A stretch of DNA of 51,184 bases, from the NCBI GenBank assembly GCA_903919315.1, contig CAIXHP010000016.1:1-51184 (forward strand). Reading direction: 5' to 3'. The position numbers and the translations under genes were made by a program. Positions 8,434 through 17,794 of the stretch are shown here, one piece after another. This DNA comes from an uncultured Pseudomonadota bacterium. GTDB taxonomy: Bacteria > Pseudomonadota > Alphaproteobacteria > UBA9219. Under the pieces are notes generated by a model that saw only the letters and a program-made list of their open reading frames with translations, made no database searches and was not told the DNA's origin. Position 1 is the stretch's first letter; each line of letters starts with the position of its first letter.

Positions 8434-11004
8434 TCAGGTTTTGTGGCGGCGATATTCTTCGCTCAGCGCCTGACAGGCGGCGGCGTAGGCCGGAGCGGTC
8501 TGTTTCAGCAAAGACTGGACGAGGCGCACATCATCCTTTTGCGCGGCGGATTCAAGCTCGGCCATCAAGGCCGCGAAAGCCTGAAGCCCGCAGTTGGCGC
8601 TGCTGCTCTTGAGCGTGTGCGCGGTGAACGCGATGTCTTTGAGCTTGGGCGAAGACGTGTTCGTGAGGCTGGTTACGCGACGGGCTGATTCGCCGAGAAA
8701 TACGTCCGCGATCTTGACGGCGGTGGCTTTGCCCAGTTCGTCGACCAAGCGTTGGAAAAAGGGCGCGTCGAATACGGCCAGAGCGTTGGGGGTGTCCGGC
8801 AGAGTCCATTTGGCCAGCGTGCGCAGCAAGACATCGTAGTCCAGCGGCTTGTTGAGAAAGTCGTTCATGCCCGCGTCAAGGCACCGTTCCTTGTCGCCCG
8901 GCAAGACATGCGCCGTGAGCGCGATGATAGGAACGGATTGCGCCCATCCCCCCAGCGCGCGCAGGCGGCCCGTGGCTTCCAGCCCGTCCATCTCCGGCAT
9001 GGAAATATCCATCAGGATAAGGTCGTAGGCTTTGGCTTGGGCCATGCGGATGGCTTCGATGCCGCTGGCGGCCAGATCGGGGTTGCATCCGGCCTTTTGC
9101 AGATAGCGGCTCGCCACCAACTGGTTGGTTGCGTTGTCTTCGACCAACAGGATATTCAATCCTGCGCGTAACGGTGCGACAGGATTCTGTTTCTTGTGCG
9201 GATCTGAATGTTCTTCCGCCACATGGACCGCAGGCAGGACGGCAAGCGGCAGGATGAACCAGAATTTGCTGCCCTGCGAGGGCTTGCTCTCGACGCCCAT
9301 TTCGCCGTCCAAAAGCTTGACCAGCCGTTGCGTGATCGCCAGACCAAGGCCGGTGCCGCCAAAGCGGCGGTTGTAGGAGCGTTCGATCTGGCTGAATTCC
9401 TTGAAGAGCTTGTTCTGGTCGGCGGCGCTGATGCCGATGCCGGTATCAACGATTTCAAAACGCAGCAGAACGGCGGGTTGTCCGTTACGCTCTTGATTCA
9501 GCAGATGGACGACCCGCAGCGTGATGCCGCCACGGTCGGTGAATTTGATGGCGTTGGTGACGAGGTTGAGGAGGATTTGGCGGATGCGGCCTTCGTCGCT
9601 CAACAGATGATCCGGCACGGAGCCGTCGACATCAAGCCCCAGCGTCAGCCCCTTGTCGGAAGACAGGGGTTTGGTGAGGTCGAGAACGGCGCGTAGCAGA
9701 CCACGCAATGAAAAGGGTGCGCAGGCGATGTCGAGCTTGCCAGCTTCGATCTTGGAGAAGTCCAGCACGTCGTTGATAATCGCGTGCAACGCATGTCCCG
9801 ATGTCGTCGCGACGTTTAAAAGGCGACGCTGTTCGGCATCAAGACTCGTGTCGCCCATCAGGTTGAGGACACCCAAAAGGCCGTTGATGGGGGTGCGAAT
9901 TTCGTGGCTCATCGTCGCGAGGAAGTTGGCTTTGACGGCCCCGGCGCGTTCAGCTTGATCCTTGGCGGACAGCAACTCCTCCCGCGTCTTGCGCAGTCCG
10001 GTCATGTCGGTGAGGAGGCTGACATAGTGCGTCACTTCGCCGGATCGGTCGAAGACGGGGCTGATGTGCCATTCGCTCCAGAATGGCGCACCATTTTTGC
10101 GGTAGACGAGCAGTTCGAACCGGCTTGGCTGGTTGAGGCGTGTGGCTTGACGGAACTGGTCGACCGTCGCGGGATCGGTGCCCCAGCCGAACAGGAAATC
10201 CGCGCCGATCGCCGCTATGTCGTTCGTGGTGTAGCCGGTCATGGTTGTGATGGCTTGGTTCACAAACACGACCGGATGTTCAGGCTTGTCCAGCGCACGG
10301 ATCAAAACGCCGACGTGGGTGGACTGAAGGGCGGCCGCGAACAGGACGTTGCGATCCTCGACCGTCTGGGCCAAAGCCGCGTTACGGCGGCAATTGTAGG
10401 TGTTGCGGAGCAGGAGCGCGATCAGGACGATGGCGTTGATCCAGATGAGGATCGACAAAAGGTTGCGCCGGGATTCTTTTTGCTTCGTCAAATCCAGAAG
10501 CCTCTGGAGTTCGTCGTGATGTGTGTCGATTATCGCTTGGTTAAAGCCGTGAGCGGCGTTTGCAATGGCATCAATGCGATGGCGAATGTCCTGATAGACA
10601 TCCTGACGGAGAGGAAAATCCTCAGGCATTTGCGCGCGCAAACGTTCCAGTTCCTGACGCAGGTCGGACAGCCCCTTTCGGTCACCCTCATCAAGATCGG
10701 TGTTGCCGTCGTGGGCCGCGTCCTGCGTTTCGAGTTGGCTGCTCATGGCATAGAGGCGTTCCGTGAGCGCCGCAAAGGCTTCGGGTGTTGCCGTGGCCGG
10801 ATCATAGGATTCAAGCTCTTGCCAAAAGGCCCAGATGGTATCTTGCAATTTCAGCGCTTGCGACGATGTCGGCGCGGCGAGCGCCTGACGTATGGTTTCG
10901 TCGCTTTGCGCCATCTGGTACTGCGTGAAGGCGAACATGCCGACAAAGCCGCAGAGCAGCAGTGTCGGCCAGATGAACAACGATTGCGTGACAGAACGAA
11001 GCAC
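8434..11004 (-). CDS. hybrid sensor histidine kinase with PAS, receiver and Hpt domains
   Basis: 856 residues from a GTG at 11004 that puts a short basic N-terminus before the first membrane helix; a TTG at 11055 would add 17 residues. Numbering here is for the longer form. Order: TM1 (about 24-44), periplasmic helical sensor region (45-198), TM2 (199-217), PAS (235-353), HisKA with His384 in TMSHEIRTP, HATPase with NLVTNAIKF, DTGIGI and GTGLGL motifs, receiver with phospho-acceptor Asp683 in MDISMPEMDG, and Hpt with His813 in AHTLKSS. This is the full four-step phosphorelay layout of BarA/ArcB-type kinases. No response regulator gene is adjacent, so the output is unknown. It lies downstream of priA on the same strand. 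Confidence 0.93.
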   Translation of the reverse strand: MLRSVTQSLFIWPTLLLCGFVGMFAFTQYQMAQSDETIRQALAAPTSSQALKLQDTIWAFWQELESYDPATATPEAFAALTERLYAMSSQLETQDAAHDGNTDLDEGDRKGLSDLRQELERLRAQMPEDFPLRQDVYQDIRHRIDAIANAAHGFNQAIIDTHHDELQRLLDLTKQKESRRNLLSILIWINAIVLIALLLRNTYNCRRNAALAQTVEDRNVLFAAALQSTHVGVLIRALDKPEHPVVFVNQAITTMTGYTTNDIAAIGADFLFGWGTDPATVDQFRQATRLNQPSRFELLVYRKNGAPFWSEWHISPVFDRSGEVTHYVSLLTDMTGLRKTREELLSAKDQAERAGAVKANFLATMSHEIRTPINGLLGVLNLMGDTSLDAEQRRLLNVATTSGHALHAIINDVLDFSKIEAGKLDIACAPFSLRGLLRAVLDLTKPLSSDKGLTLGLDVDGSVPDHLLSDEGRIRQILLNLVTNAIKFTDRGGITLRVVHLLNQERNGQPAVLLRFEIVDTGIGISAADQNKLFKEFSQIERSYNRRFGGTGLGLAITQRLVKLLDGEMGVESKPSQGSKFWFILPLAVLPAVHVAEEHSDPHKKQNPVAPLRAGLNILLVEDNATNQLVASRYLQKAGCNPDLAASGIEAIRMAQAKAYDLILMDISMPEMDGLEATGRLRALGGWAQSVPIIALTAHVLPGDKERCLDAGMNDFLNKPLDYDVLLRTLAKWTLPDTPNALAVFDAPFFQRLVDELGKATAVKIADVFLGESARRVTSLTNTSSPKLKDIAFTAHTLKSSSANCGLQAFAALMAELESAAQKDDVRLVQSLLKQTAPAYAAACQALSEEYRRHKT

Positions 11005-11088
11005 GGCGTATCCCGAAGAGTTGAAACATTCTTCAACTAACAGGAATAGTATCAAGAAAGCCTTAGGCGGCTGAATACGCGCGTAGGT

Positions 11089-13098
11089 TTACAGAAAGCT
11101 GTAGGGGTCAATATCCACCTGAACTTTGACGGAGCGCGGCCATTTCAACGCGCCCAACCAGTCGCGCAGGATAACCGGCAGCGCCACATTCCGCGCCGCT
11201 TGCAGCATCAGCCGGTAACGGTGGCGACCACGCAGGATGGCAAAGGGCGCGGGCGCGGGGCCGAGCAGGCGCAGGGCATCAAGGCGCGGCGCGGCGGCGG
11301 CGATTTGGTTGGCGACATCGAGGGCTTGGCGCGAATCCGGGCCTGAAACGATGATGCTGGCCAGACGGCTGAAGGGCGGCAGGCGGTAGGATTCGCGTTC
11401 ACGCAACTCGGCCTTCATAAAGGCATCGCGGTCGCCTTTCAACAACGCTTGCATCACCGGATGCTGGGGCGCGTAGGTTTGCAGGAAGACGTGGCCCGCG
11501 TCTTCACTGCGGCCGCTGCGGCCCGCCACCTGTTGCAGCAGTTGAAAGGTGCGTTCGGCGGCGCGGGGGTCGCCGCCGCTCAGGCCGAGATCGGCATCGA
11601 TGACCCCCACCATCGTCAGGCGCGGGAAGTGATAGCCTTTCGCCATGATCTGCGTGCCGATCAGCAGATCAAGCTCGCGGTTGTCCATCTGATCGACCAA
11701 GACCTGCGCGGCTTTTGGCCCGTCCAGCGTGTCGCTGGCCATGATGGCGAAGCGTATGTCGGGCAGGCGGTGTTTGACCTCTTCGGCGATGCGCTCGATG
11801 CCGGGGCCGCAGGCCGCGAATTTGTCTTCGACGCGGCACGAGGGGCAGGCTTTGGGCAAGGGCATGTTGTAGTCGCAGTGATGGCAATGCAGTTTCTTGG
11901 TGCGCTTGTGCTCGATCAGCCAACTGCTGCAATGGGGGCACTGCAAGCGATGGCCACAGGCCCGGCACAGCGTCAGCGGCGCATAGCCGCGCCGGTTGAG
12001 AAACAGCATGGCTTGCTGTTGCGTCGCGACGGCTTGCTGGAGCGCTTCGATCAACGGCGCGCTGATAAAGTTTTGCGCGGGCATTTTTTCTTCCCGCAAA
12101 TCGACCAGTTTGATCGCGGGCATCGAGGCTTTGCCATAACGGCGGCGCAGGATCACATGCCGGTATTTCCCTTGCTGGACGTTGTGCATCGTCTCCAGCG
12201 ACGGCGTGGCCGAGGCGAGAATCACGGGTATCGCGCCGAGACTGGCCCGCACCACCGCCATGTCGCGGCCATGATAGATGACGCCTTCTTCTTGCTTGTA
12301 CGAGGCTTCGTGTTCTTCGTCGACGACGATCAGGCCGAGGTCGGCGTAGGGCAGGAACAAGGCCGAGCGCGCGCCCAGCACAAAACGCGCGTCCCCACGT
12401 GCGATGGCGTGCCAGTTGAGGCGGCGCTGCTTTTCCGTGAGTTCCGAGTGCCATTCGATGGGACGCATGCCAAAACGCGCTGTGAGCCGGTCGATCAGCG
12501 CCGCCGTCATGGCGATTTCGGGCAACAGCACCAGCACTTGACGACCTTGGCGCAGCGCGGCGGCGATGGCTTCGCTATACACTTCCGTTTTGCCGGAGCC
12601 GGTGACACCGTCCAGCAAGGTCGCCGAAAAGGCCCGCGCATCGACCGAAGCGATCAGTTGATTGGCAGCATCGCGCTGTTCGGGGGAGAGCGCGGGGGGC
12701 GTTTCGCCCAGAGCTGTTTCCCCAAAAGCTGTTCCCCCAAGCGCGGCATCTTTCGCCTTTAGCTCCCGCAGTTTGCCGCCCAGAACCATCTTGAGGATCG
12801 CGCCGGGGGGCGTGACGGTGTAGTGGGCGACCCAATCGACAAAGCGGCGGGTGGCTTCCGGCAAGGGGGGATGGTCGATCAGGCGGCCGATTGCTTTCAG
12901 CTTTTCAGCCGCAACGTCCCCCCCGCCGTCGCCCCAGACCACGCCGATACCGATTTTTTTCCCCAAGGGAACTTCGACCAGCGTTCCCGCCTCTGGGGCT
13001 GGCTGGGACGACAAATAGTCGTAGCCATCGCCCAAAGGCAGCGGCAACAACACGCGCACTGTCGGCGGATTTTTGGGGCTGGTGGGGGCGGGGTTCAT
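11089..13098 (-). CDS. priA: primosomal replication restart helicase
   Basis: 669 residues. PriA binds stalled forks and D-loops and reloads the replisome. Visible: N-terminal DNA-binding part, helicase Walker A GVTGSGKTEVY (about 164-174), DEEH box in VVDEEHEASYKQ, and a cysteine-rich insertion between about 395 and 440 with CRACG, CPHC, CHHC and CPSC pairs that bind two zinc ions, followed by the C-terminal helicase lobe (QVAGRSGR). Length is slightly below E. coli PriA. A short low-complexity linker with repeated Gly-Glu-Thr sits near residues 121-133. The start is ATG at 13098, with 48 bases separating it from the divergent transaldolase gene. Confidence 0.95.
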   Translation of the reverse strand: MNPAPTSPKNPPTVRVLLPLPLGDGYDYLSSQPAPEAGTLVEVPLGKKIGIGVVWGDGGGDVAAEKLKAIGRLIDHPPLPEATRRFVDWVAHYTVTPPGAILKMVLGGKLRELKAKDAALGGTAFGETALGETPPALSPEQRDAANQLIASVDARAFSATLLDGVTGSGKTEVYSEAIAAALRQGRQVLVLLPEIAMTAALIDRLTARFGMRPIEWHSELTEKQRRLNWHAIARGDARFVLGARSALFLPYADLGLIVVDEEHEASYKQEEGVIYHGRDMAVVRASLGAIPVILASATPSLETMHNVQQGKYRHVILRRRYGKASMPAIKLVDLREEKMPAQNFISAPLIEALQQAVATQQQAMLFLNRRGYAPLTLCRACGHRLQCPHCSSWLIEHKRTKKLHCHHCDYNMPLPKACPSCRVEDKFAACGPGIERIAEEVKHRLPDIRFAIMASDTLDGPKAAQVLVDQMDNRELDLLIGTQIMAKGYHFPRLTMVGVIDADLGLSGGDPRAAERTFQLLQQVAGRSGRSEDAGHVFLQTYAPQHPVMQALLKGDRDAFMKAELRERESYRLPPFSRLASIIVSGPDSRQALDVANQIAAAAPRLDALRLLGPAPAPFAILRGRHRYRLMLQAARNVALPVILRDWLGALKWPRSVKVQVDIDPYSFL

Positions 13099-13146
13099 TG
13101 GCTAGACTATGACCTTAGCGATTCAATTCGATAGGGAGTTTTGCAC

Positions 13147-13845
13147 GTGAAGTTCTTTGTGGATACAGCCGATCTCAACGAGATTAAAGACCTTGCCGCG
13201 ACCGGCCTTTTGGACGGCGTGACGACGAACCCTTCGCTGGTCGCCAAATCGGGGCACAGCGACTTTGTCAGCCTGATTCGTGAAATCGCCTCTGTCGTGC
13301 CCGGCCCCGTCAGCGCCGAAGTCGCCGCGACGGATTATGACACCATGCTGGCCGAAGGGCTTTATCTGGCCAAAATCGCCAAGAATATCGCGGTCAAGGT
13401 TCCCCTGACTCCGGCGGGCCTTAAGGTTTGCAAGCATCTGTCGCAGCAAGGCACGATGGTCAATGTGACTTTGTGCTTTTCGGCGGCGCAGGCCATTCTG
13501 GCCGCCAAGGCCGGGGCGACGTTCGTTTCGCCCTTCGTGGGCCGGTTGGACGACATCGGCGAAAGCGGGATGCAGCTGATCTCGGACATCTGCACGATCT
13601 ACAGCGCTTATCCAGAGTTCAACACGCAGATTTTGGTGGCCTCGGTGCGCAGCCCCATGCATGTGGTCGAAGCGGCCAAGATGGGCGCCGATGTGGCGAC
13701 CATCCCGCCCGCCGTCATCCGCCAGTTGTTTTCGCATCCGTTGACGGACAAGGGCTTGGCGCAGTTCGTGGCCGATTGGGCCAAGACCGGTCAGACGATT
13801 CCCACGGCGGGCAATGTTCAACCGTTGAAGTCCAGTCGCACCTAG
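13147..13845 (+). CDS. transaldolase / fructose-6-phosphate aldolase family (TalC type)
   Basis: 232 residues, the short single-domain TIM-barrel form. It transfers dihydroxyacetone units in the non-oxidative pentose phosphate pathway (transaldolase) or cleaves fructose 6-phosphate; the two activities cannot be separated by eye. Visible: [12 protein letters not shown] at the N-terminus, GVTTNPSL, the Schiff-base lysine in [16 protein letters not shown], and [10 protein letters not shown] chose the GTG at 13147 because AGGGAG lies eight bases upstream; the in-frame TTG at 13141 is too close to it. A DUF484 gene follows 15 bases later. Confidence 0.92.
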   Translation: MKFFVDTADLNEIKDLAATGLLDGVTTNPSLVAKSGHSDFVSLIREIASVVPGPVSAEVAATDYDTMLAEGLYLAKIAKNIAVKVPLTPAGLKVCKHLSQQGTMVNVTLCFSAAQAILAAKAGATFVSPFVGRLDDIGESGMQLISDICTIYSAYPEFNTQILVASVRSPMHVVEAAKMGADVATIPPAVIRQLFSHPLTDKGLAQFVADWAKTGQTIPTAGNVQPLKSSRT

Positions 13846-13860
13846 CGGGGGGAGGTTCCC

Positions 13861-14562
13861 TTGAAGCGTGAAGAATACAGCAACAACGCTCACGCTTTAA
13901 GCTCTGTCATGCCGGGGGATGTGCGCGATTACCTTCTCGCGCACCCTGACTTTCTTGCCGACAATGGCGATCTGCTGGCGGCGCTCGTGCCGCCTGCCGC
14001 GCATCGCGCCGAAGGGGTGCAGGATTTCCAACGCTATATGCTGGCGCGGTTGCAGGAACACTTTGCCGCTATCAAGGGCGAACACGACGATTTGCTGTCG
14101 TTGATGCAGGAGCATTTGCAGCGCCAGAATCGTTTCAACGCCGCGACCCTGTCGTTGCTCGACGCGTCCAGTTTCGAGGCGACGCTGCGCTTCATCGACC
14201 GCGATCTCACGTTTTTGCTCGATCAGGAATCGGTTGGGTTGTTTCTGGAAGCGGGGGGCAAGCTGCATGTCGGTTCCTATCACGGATTGACGGTGGTGCC
14301 CGAAGGCTTTGTCAGCCAATGGATCGGACAAGAGGACGTGGATTTGTCGGAACAATCCAGCGCCGCGCCGGAGCTGTTCGGCGACAAAGCGCGGGGCATC
14401 CGTTCCCAAGCGCTCGTGCGTTTGGATGTCAGCGAGGATCTGCCGCCCGGCCTTTTGGCCCTCGGCCACCGCGACTCCATGTACTACGCCACCGGCCTCG
14501 CCACCGAACAGGTGGAATGCCTCGGCGCGGTGCTGGAACGGCGATTGAGGGCTTGGATTTAA
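13861..14562 (+). CDS. DUF484 family (GAF-like) protein
   Basis: 233 residues. The TTG start at 13861 is supported by a strong GGGGAGG ribosome-binding site six bases upstream. The N-terminal motif (VRDYLLAHPDFLADNGDLL) is typical of DUF484, followed by a helical linker (about 55-85) and a GAF-like domain. Its role is not established; in many proteobacteria it is encoded next to xerC, as an apparent partner. Here it shares the strand with xerC but two other genes lie between them. Confidence 0.85.
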   Translation: MKREEYSNNAHALSSVMPGDVRDYLLAHPDFLADNGDLLAALVPPAAHRAEGVQDFQRYMLARLQEHFAAIKGEHDDLLSLMQEHLQRQNRFNAATLSLLDASSFEATLRFIDRDLTFLLDQESVGLFLEAGGKLHVGSYHGLTVVPEGFVSQWIGQEDVDLSEQSSAAPELFGDKARGIRSQALVRLDVSEDLPPGLLALGHRDSMYYATGLATEQVECLGAVLERRLRAWI

Positions 14563-14588
14563 ATGCAACTTTGATGGGGAGACGTACA

Positions 14589-15437
14589 ATGTGTTGGGTA
14601 AAATTCATCTTCGCCTCTGCGTTTATCATCTTGTTTTCGGTCGGTTCGGTGCGGGCGGAGGTGCAGGGTAAAGAATCTACCTACGCAAGAGTAATGCGTA
14701 CGGGAACGCTGCGATGCGCTTATTTTGTCGTGCCCCCTGAATTTATTAAAGATCCAAACACCGGAAAACTGTCCGGGATAGGGTATGAGGTCACCGAGGC
14801 GGCTGGCCGTCTATTAGGACTCCACATTGATTGGACAGAAGAGGTTGGTGTAGGTGAAATGACAACGGGGCTATCGACAGGGCGCTATGATGCTGTCTGT
14901 TCTTCGGTTTTTAACCGTGCGCCGTTGGCTCGTCAGGCCGATTTTACCGTTCCGTTTATGTATACCCCCGTAGGAATCTTTGTTCGCGCCGATGATCATC
15001 GGTTTGACAAAAGTGCTGCCGCTATCAATGACGCGGCAGTTTCCATTGCCATAATTGACGGTGACACATCGCAAGAAGTCAGCAGTCTGGATTTCCCGAA
15101 GGCCCAGAAACATTCCATGCCGTTGAACGTCGATGTGTCGATGTTGCTGGAAAATGTGGCCGTGAGGAAGAGCGACGTTGCGTTCACCTATATGGCAAAT
15201 TTTTTCCGATATGATCAGGCCAATCCCGGCAAGCTGAAGGCCATATTCAGAGACAAGCCCATTCGTGCCTTTGGAAATACCATTATGTTGCCGCACCGCG
15301 AGGAAGAATTGAAAAGCATGCTGAACGTTGCGTTGAGCGAGCTTGTGAACGGCGGCATTGTTGAGTCGATCATCGCGAAGTACGAACCTTATCCGGGGGC
15401 GTACTACAGGGTCAGCACGTCTTATCGTGCTCCGTAG
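14589..15437 (+). CDS. periplasmic solute-binding protein, family 3-like
   Basis: 282 residues from ATG at 14589, with GGGGAG nine bases upstream; the frame is open further 5' but that part overlaps DUF484 and is not supported. A Sec signal peptide (residues about 1-21, cleavage after VRA) is followed by a type-2 periplasmic-binding fold typical of amino-acid-binding proteins: TGTLRCAYF, GIGYEVTEAAGRLLG, then a GRYDAVCSSVFN stretch. Family members feed an ABC permease or act as sensors. No permease or ATPase gene is adjacent, so it is an orphan. Its base composition looks more AT-rich than its neighbours, and it splits DUF484 from xerC, both hints of later insertion. Confidence 0.8.
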   Translation: MCWVKFIFASAFIILFSVGSVRAEVQGKESTYARVMRTGTLRCAYFVVPPEFIKDPNTGKLSGIGYEVTEAAGRLLGLHIDWTEEVGVGEMTTGLSTGRYDAVCSSVFNRAPLARQADFTVPFMYTPVGIFVRADDHRFDKSAAAINDAAVSIAIIDGDTSQEVSSLDFPKAQKHSMPLNVDVSMLLENVAVRKSDVAFTYMANFFRYDQANPGKLKAIFRDKPIRAFGNTIMLPHREEELKSMLNVALSELVNGGIVESIIAKYEPYPGAYYRVSTSYRAP

Positions 15438-15468
15438 CTTTCTTTGCTGCCAGCGGCTGGCCGATGGA

Positions 15469-17643
15469 TCAGGGTTCGCCCAGAACGGCCTTTCTCGTGT
15501 TGTAGAAAGCCCCATAGCTCGCCCACACATCCGGATGCCAGCTGAATTGGAGGATTTTGAATTCCTGTCTGGCCGTTTCCGCATCGCCCGCGAGATAGGC
15601 GGCGCGCACGTACCAGTTGTGGATTTCCTTTGATTTCGGGAAACGGTTGAGCAACTCGACGAAGACGGGCTTTAGCTCCGTCCAAACGCCGGGGCGCTTA
15701 AAGTAATCCGGCTCGGTTTCATAGATGCCGTTAAAGATTTCAAAGTGGGCGAGCGGTAGCACCAGCGGCGCGAGCGAGTCCTTTGGCGCTTCCGCCACGG
15801 TTTGCCGCGCGAAGGCGAGCATGATTTCGTTGGAGCCGCCCCACTTCGGCATGAGGAATGTCAGCATAGACAGGTACGCGCGAAATTCCGAAGGATCGGC
15901 ATTCAGGGCTTTTTGGAAATAGGCACGTTCGTCTTGTATGAACTGTTTGATGCCGCCATCGTTCGGCCCCAGCCCGCGCACGACCTTCATGCTGGCCGCC
16001 GGGACAAAGGGGTCGGATGGATCCAGATCATAGGCTCTGTCCAGATAGGCTTTTGCTTTCAAAAGCCGATCATGAAACAAACGGGCTCCTTCTTCGGTCA
16101 CCGAGCCGCTGTAGCCTTTCCCCCGCGCCGACCATGCGTAGGTGATGTAAAAAACTCCGGCGGCGGCGTTGGCGAAATGAGATGAAGGGCTGTTGCGAAC
16201 CCACCCTTCGAACGAGGCGAGGCTTTTCTCCATGTCATACTGCGCGTCGGGGTTGTTGGCCAATTCGTCATAGGCGTTTGCCAACAGGCTGTGGCCATCT
16301 TCGTCTTTTTTCTTTTCCCGCAATAGCGTCGCCATGCGATTTTCCAAAACGTCATATTGTCCGCCCTGCAATGCGCCCAGAACCGAGGTGTTCTGCGGGA
16401 TTGTCGCGTTAACTGATGCCAGATAGCTTTTCACCAGCGCCGCATGTTCGCCATTGGGTACCAACTGGAGGTATTGGTGGAAATATTTAACAGCGTTGGC
16501 AGTATCCCCGCTTTCCTGATAAGCGCGAGCCAATGCGTGACACCTTAGATAATTGTCCGGCTTAGCTATTAGCGATTGCGAGTACCAATGGATGGCATCG
16601 TTATAGCGTCTTTGGGCAAAGGCCATGCGCCCCATGTTGTACGTCGCCGAGGCGTTGTTAGGCTGTATTTGAAGCGCTTTTTCCAAAGCGCGCGATGCCC
16701 GTGTATAGTCGCCTTGCGCCTCGTATAAATTGGCTGCATTGTTAAAGACGTTTGTGTAGTCAGGAACATAATTCAGGCTGCTTTCGAATTCGTTGAACGC
16801 CGCATTGGGATTGCCTTGCTTGATGTATAGGTCAGCTTTTTGCAGATGCATCTCTGCAGGTTGACTGAAAAAGCGGTTGTAGACATCCGACACAGCATTC
16901 AGAGCCGTCTTCGTAGCACCTGATGCTTTGGCTTTGGCGATCTCGAGGGCACTTCCCGCGTCGCTGTAGGCTGAAATTAATAAACACAGAACCGATTCTA
17001 TGTCGGAAGATAGTCTTGCTTCGTCGGGTGAAATTGACGATCCCTTTTGTTTGATTTCATCCAGCTTCGCTACCAGCCGATCAATCAGGTTCGTATCCCC
17101 CGTTACCATAAATTCCATGGGCAGATATTCAAGACTGTGCGTCGTGATGTCTGTGACGGGCTGGTAGCGTTCGGTTTCCGCAATAATGGCGAGTGCGTTC
17201 TCCTTCATCAATCCCGTGTAGTTGGCGCTGGAATTTATAAATTTTTTCAACTCTTCAGGATTGCGTGAGAAAAGGGCGGCAAAAAAATGGGGGTAGAATT
17301 TCAGCAGAAGATCAGGTCTCTCATGTCTCTGCGCAGTGTTGGGTGGTGGCGTGTCGGCGGAATTCTGTAAAACCTCGAATGCTTTGATAGCTTTCTGAGG
17401 ATTGGGATGGCGGTAATAATACGGTGCCCATTCGTACCTGATCGAGTCCAACGTCATTTCGCTGATACGACTGTGGGCCTCAAGTCGGGGGTAGCGCGAC
17501 GGTTTGTTATCGATCGGTTGTTGTTCTTGTTGTCCCACATCTTGTGACGTAATGATGGCCTGAGGCCCACTAAAATAAATCCAAACGGCAATGATGGGCA
17601 CGAGCGCAAGCGCTAACCAAAGGAAGTAATTGTTGCGATACAT
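15469..17643 (-). CDS. membrane-anchored TPR protein
   Basis: 724 residues from ATG at 17643 (AAGAGAG about eight bases upstream). One N-terminal transmembrane helix (about 7-24) probably leaves the bulk in the periplasm. Tandem TPR motifs are clear between about 265 and 410 (for example ANLYEAQGDYTRASRALEKAL and the next repeat, ATYNMGRMAFAQRRYNDAI); a second helical repeat block fills about 480-715. TPR proteins scaffold protein complexes; the partner is unknown. It is convergent with the solute-binding protein gene (31 bases between stops) and divergent from xerC. Base composition is more AT-rich than in neighbouring core genes. Confidence 0.8.
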   Translation of the reverse strand: MYRNNYFLWLALALVPIIAVWIYFSGPQAIITSQDVGQQEQQPIDNKPSRYPRLEAHSRISEMTLDSIRYEWAPYYYRHPNPQKAIKAFEVLQNSADTPPPNTAQRHERPDLLLKFYPHFFAALFSRNPEELKKFINSSANYTGLMKENALAIIAETERYQPVTDITTHSLEYLPMEFMVTGDTNLIDRLVAKLDEIKQKGSSISPDEARLSSDIESVLCLLISAYSDAGSALEIAKAKASGATKTALNAVSDVYNRFFSQPAEMHLQKADLYIKQGNPNAAFNEFESSLNYVPDYTNVFNNAANLYEAQGDYTRASRALEKALQIQPNNASATYNMGRMAFAQRRYNDAIHWYSQSLIAKPDNYLRCHALARAYQESGDTANAVKYFHQYLQLVPNGEHAALVKSYLASVNATIPQNTSVLGALQGGQYDVLENRMATLLREKKKDEDGHSLLANAYDELANNPDAQYDMEKSLASFEGWVRNSPSSHFANAAAGVFYITYAWSARGKGYSGSVTEEGARLFHDRLLKAKAYLDRAYDLDPSDPFVPAASMKVVRGLGPNDGGIKQFIQDERAYFQKALNADPSEFRAYLSMLTFLMPKWGGSNEIMLAFARQTVAEAPKDSLAPLVLPLAHFEIFNGIYETEPDYFKRPGVWTELKPVFVELLNRFPKSKEIHNWYVRAAYLAGDAETARQEFKILQFSWHPDVWASYGAFYNTRKAVLGEP

Positions 17644-17794
17644 TGGGACTCTCTTTGTATCTAGCCAAAGCACATCTATAATCAACCATAGATTGTGGTG
17701 CGATGCAAACGTCATTGCGCATGTTGTGCATCACTTGCGCCCTGCGCCTCAGGCTGTGAGTATGCTGTCTTCCCGTGTTTCAAGGGCTACCGCC

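Noticed and set aside
14319-14588. 5' extension of the periplasmic binding protein frame
   Set aside because: It overlaps DUF484 in another phase, is Arg/Pro/Gly-rich noise, and the ATG at 14589 has its own ribosome-binding site and signal peptide.
15449-15461. Small GCCAG/CTGGC hairpin between two convergent genes as a terminator
   Set aside because: Only five base pairs with a three-base loop and no T-run on either strand.
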